The notes below the pieces were generated by a model, which had not been told where the DNA came from, searched no databases, and saw only the letters and a program-made list of their open reading frames with translations. 64,000 nt of DNA from Taeniopygia guttata (lineage: Eukaryota; Chordata; Aves; Passeriformes; Estrildidae): the NCBI RefSeq assembly GCF_048771995.1, contig NC_133026.1:147402501-147466500 (forward strand). Reading direction: 5' to 3'. Of the stretch, positions 25,012 to 64,000 are shown in pieces. The position numbers and the translations under genes are program-made. Each line of letters starts with the position of its first letter. Within the stretch, counting starts at the first letter, position 1.

Positions 25012-25710
25012 GACCAATGGAGAATTGTTTCATAGTTGATCCATTTTCTATTGTATAAAGGATGTTATTTTTGTGACTGAGAATCCAGATGCTGGATGTA
25101 TTTATACACTGAGCCATCTGCTTTTGCTTTAAGAAGTTAAGAAATTGAACTTTATACTCGTTGGAGAATGGAATTCTTCCCTCCGGAACACGGTGGGGTA
25201 GGAAGAGACACTGCAAACCTGAGAGCAGAGTTTGGTCAGATGATTTGAAATGACTTTGTCAGACAATCGTTACCCAAATTTAAAATTTCTTACAGGCAGC
25301 TTTCAGTTCAAAAGCTCCAAAAGTGGACCAAGTGCATTAAAAAGATCTGTAAAAACAGCCGTGTGGGCACCCAAATGGGAGAGGAGGAGATCCTATCCCA
25401 AGAGCTAATGGTGGTTCTGTAGCTGTGATGGTATATGGGGTAGAAAATTAAGGACATATGTGCATCCAGAACCCTTTTCTTGAGTGAACTCCACTTCTGC
25501 AGTTTCTCTTGCCAAAATGCACATTGAAGTCTGTTAATTGTGGGTTCTTGAGAAAGAGCAGCTCCTTTACCATGTGCGTGACAGAGATGGATTTTTTTAT
25601 GTGGTTTTGGTTTGCTTTTCTTTTTTTTTTTTTTACTACAGAAATGGCAACCGTCCTGTGTAGAACTTTACATGCAACTTTTTCAAATAAATGTTTTGTA
25701 TGAAAACTTG
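25012..25710 (+). other. CHRAC1: CHRAC1 3' UTR
   Basis: The region after the stop has AATAAA at 25686-25691 followed by a T/G-rich stretch (ATGTTTTGTATG), consistent with cleavage near 25,705-25,712. A poly(T) run lies at about 25620-25634. No other strong signal precedes it. Confidence 0.75.
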
Positions 25711-25711
25711 A

Positions 25712-27794
25712 CAATGGATGCAGAAACTTCCTGTAATTCTTTCCAGTTTCAGTCACACACGTGGGCAGTGTGGTCATGTCTGAGAGAGAAAAGTGACCAA
25801 GATCTGCCCCAGGGGTGAAGAATGCCCCAGGTAAGCACAGGAAAGTTAACAGGTAATAAGAACCCCCCACTCCAAAAAAGCTGGGCAGCAAATCAGCCAG
25901 GAATTTGTCTCAAGCAACACCCTAATTTGGAGGGTATGGTAAAGACTTACCAGAAGTGAATAGCTGAACAGCTTCTCTTGGGTTGAAGGCACAACCATGC
26001 TCAACTTCTCTTAAAACTTACCAGGGAGCTCCAGCATATCCACAATCCAGCACATTCCATGTTCTAAGAAAGCCAAATGGAGCTTAGGCAAGTAGGGTCA
26101 GGGACTGACAGAGCTACTGAGCCATACCAGAAATGCTCCTGCTATTTTAACAGATCAGAGGATGCTGCACTGTAAAAAATGTTCCTGAAGTTGCCATAAA
26201 TGAAAATCATGCTGTACCATGAATTCTGCAGTGAGTGCTGAGTGGGGCTGGATCCCTGGGGAAATTCCCAAATGGGTAAAGGCAGAACTAAACTATTGTT
26301 CCGAGAGCTGGTTTGTGCTTTTTTGCTTTTTTTTGCCTTTTTTTTTTTTTTTTTTTTTTTAATATTATTAAAAGTGTATGGAGCTGTGTGGAAAACTGAG
26401 TGTGGAATGGTGTTTGAGGGGAGGGGCTGCCAGTTTTTTGTGAAGCAAAGCAAGCCACCACCACAGAATTGCACAGTGAATCTCTAGCAGAAACAGGGAT
26501 GAGGGCAACAATCAAATACCTGAACCATGGATGGGTCACAACCAGAGAGAGGAACATCCTGAAACAGCCTTGGCAGGGCTCTGACCACAGCCCCATCCCC
26601 ACCTCTGCACCCTGGGCAGAGGAGGCAGGAAAAGGGACTGGGTTGGAAGACTTTTTAATTTTTGACTTGGCTTCTCACCATCTAATTCCACCTAATTTGT
26701 CAGTAAATTATATAATTTTCCCTCTGGTCACATCTGTTTTGCCTATCACAGCAACTTTTCAGTGACCTTGAGTCTGTACCTCAACCCTTGAGCTTTTTAA
26801 TCCTATTTTCCCTTTGTGTCTGCATCATTTAAAAGGAACTTCCTCAAAAGTGACCAAATATCTTGACCTGTTTAAGGTGGTGTGGGATTTTAGGCAGTGG
26901 AACACAGGCCAGGGGACGCTTCTGGATTAATTATTATTAGTACAGACACGTTTCTATGTTTTTTCCCCCACACCACCAGCTTGTGAGACCCTTCCCCACC
27001 CCAGCCAATGCTGCTCAAAGGACATGACAAAAGAACTATGGTTACTAAGTGTAAATCACTGCTTTTCATCCCTCTTAGAAGTTTCCTGTGGGACCATGAA
27101 CATATCCTGTGAATTCCTGAGTCCAGAAGAATGTGCACACCCTTCTGGATTCATTCAGACAGAATCCTCAATGGGGACTTCAGAGCTGCCAAAATTTGCC
27201 ACAGCCCTCTCCAAGGCCCTGCAGCTGCCACAGCTTGTTGCCATCAAATCAGTGAAGGGTTTTTTTTGTTTTCCCCAAGAGCCTGACACAGAGCAAAATC
27301 TCATCCAATTCAAAGTGGTGTTTCAAAACTCAAGGGAAAAAATAAAAGGAAGAAACAGCTCTGACAGTATTTTGTATTACTGAGTAAAACCAATCTGTGT
27401 TTGCAGGGCTGGGCTCCCAAAGGAAGCTCCTTGGCATCCTTGGAATTCTGTTGGATGCTTTATAGTTACCACCAGGTGCTACATTTTCTTCATTTAAAAA
27501 TGGATCACTGTAGGGATTCACTAAAAAAATAATAATAAAAAAAATTCAGGTAAGTGGTTTCCAAAATGTTAATCTTCCAAAAACAGTTCCAGGATTAAAA
27601 CTTGTAAGCGGTTAAAGCAGCACGGATTGTCTCTGGCTGGGCACGGAGAGGGTGGAAGCACAGGGAAACATCCAAACAAACAAGGGCTGAAATGGAAGGG
27701 AGGGCAATGGATGAGAGATTTTGGCAGAGTCTCATTGTGTACAAATAACTTCAGAAAATGGCCAAATATTAAATGAAAAGACATCAAACAATAT
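25712..27794. other. CHRAC1-AGO2 tail-to-tail spacer
   Basis: Unique-looking intergenic sequence between two converging genes. It has a 23-base poly(T) run (26338-26360). I recognise no gene or repeat family here. Confidence 0.7.
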
Positions 27795-63233
<35,439 letters not shown>

Positions 63234-64000
63234 CTGAAAATGCAAAAAGATTAAGTTAATCCAACTTTTTACTTTGAATTTTGAGAGGCAAACAAGTACT
63301 ACACTAATATTTACCAACAGAGGCATTAGGTAAATGAAGGGGTTGTCCACTCCTGTCTATTAAAGGCGAGATCTGTTTGACTGATCTGAACTGAAAGCAA
63401 CATTTTCAGACTAAACATTTTTCTTAGAACTGCTATCTTTAGGGGTTTTTTTCCGGTTTAAGCTTTCCTTCCTCTTTTCTGTGACCTACTGGAAGTGGTA
63501 AAAGTCAAAGCTTGTGCTTTCTCAAGCTCAAAACAAGAGGTGCCTGGTAGATCTGGGGCTTCAGCTCCAGGGTCCTACAGCCCTTTCTGCAGAGGACCCT
63601 GGACCAAAAGCTCAGCAGCCTGAGAAGCTTTCAAAAATATCATTATCCCAGCTTAGAGCTCCAATGTCAAGACAGCAGTTTATGCCAACAATGATAGCAA
63701 AATATTTTGCAGCTCCCTAAGGAAAACAATTTTTAAATGCATTTTTTTCATACACACGATAAAACTGGGATCCATCCAACAAAACTGGGTATGTGCACTC
63801 AGTGGAGCTGTGACTATTAAAAATACACATTCATTTATAAGTAGCTGGAATTAGGTTCCATTTTTGTATAAATGGGGAAACCACTCACACAGCTCCTGTC
63901 AAACCACAGTGCTTACACACTGGTCATCCAAAGCAGCACAGCAGTCAATGAGAGGTCAGCTGGAATAATAACAGTATTTGATGCCAAAGGACTTTTGGTT
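63234..64000 (-). other. AGO2 intron 2 (partial), nothing recognised
   Basis: AT-rich intron running off the right edge. Exons 1 and 2 (about the first 72 residues) are not in the window. Confidence 0.8.

Overview
The window is vertebrate nuclear DNA, almost certainly from a bird. CR1 LINE fragments are the main repeat, with avian-type LTR fossils, fairly short introns and two CpG-rich promoters. A passerine is plausible from the repeat flavour, but I cannot prove it. The gene order TRAPPC9 (minus), CHRAC1 (plus), AGO2 (minus) matches the conserved neighbourhood of human 8q24.3.

Left part (1-19,000): the 5' end of TRAPPC9 on the minus strand. Four coding exons (human-like exons 2-5, about the first 327 residues) lie at 37-158, 5119-5247, 7238-7383 and 16362-16962, and all splice phases agree. 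A probable non-coding exon 1 sits in a CpG island near 18.84-18.94 kb. Its first intron is packed with tandem repeats: a (GAAA)n tract, a 19-bp repeat, and a 45/52-bp minisatellite whose eight units each carry a copy of the predicted exon 1 splice donor.

Middle (19,000-27,800): a 3.4-kb spacer made largely of CR1 fragments in both orientations separates the divergent TRAPPC9 and CHRAC1 promoters. Immediately before CHRAC1 is a roughly 34-bp tandem array with eleven copies of GGGAGCTGTAGTC. Its complement fits the promoter motif ACTACAnnTCCC bound by ZNF143/THAP11. CHRAC1 is complete in three exons (136 residues). A CR1 piece lies in intron 1 and a solo LTR with a perfect 5-bp target duplication lies in intron 2. 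CHRAC1 and AGO2 end tail to tail, about 2.1 kb apart.

Right part (27,800-64,000): AGO2 on the minus strand, coding exons 3-19 (787 codons, collinear with human residues 73-859 without any length change), followed by a predicted 11.6-kb 3' UTR. The slicer tetrad (D597, E637, D669, H807) and the C-terminal phosphorylation cluster are intact. Exons 1-2 lie beyond the right edge. Intron 8 is a short GC-AG intron, and intron 13 holds a broken retroviral fossil in antisense.

The genes do not form an operon-like unit. TRAPPC9 acts in vesicle tethering, CHRAC1 in nucleosome sliding, and AGO2 in small-RNA silencing. The most interesting material is regulatory: the motif array at CHRAC1, the splice-donor minisatellite at TRAPPC9, and the let-7 site and long repeat-free 3' UTR of AGO2.
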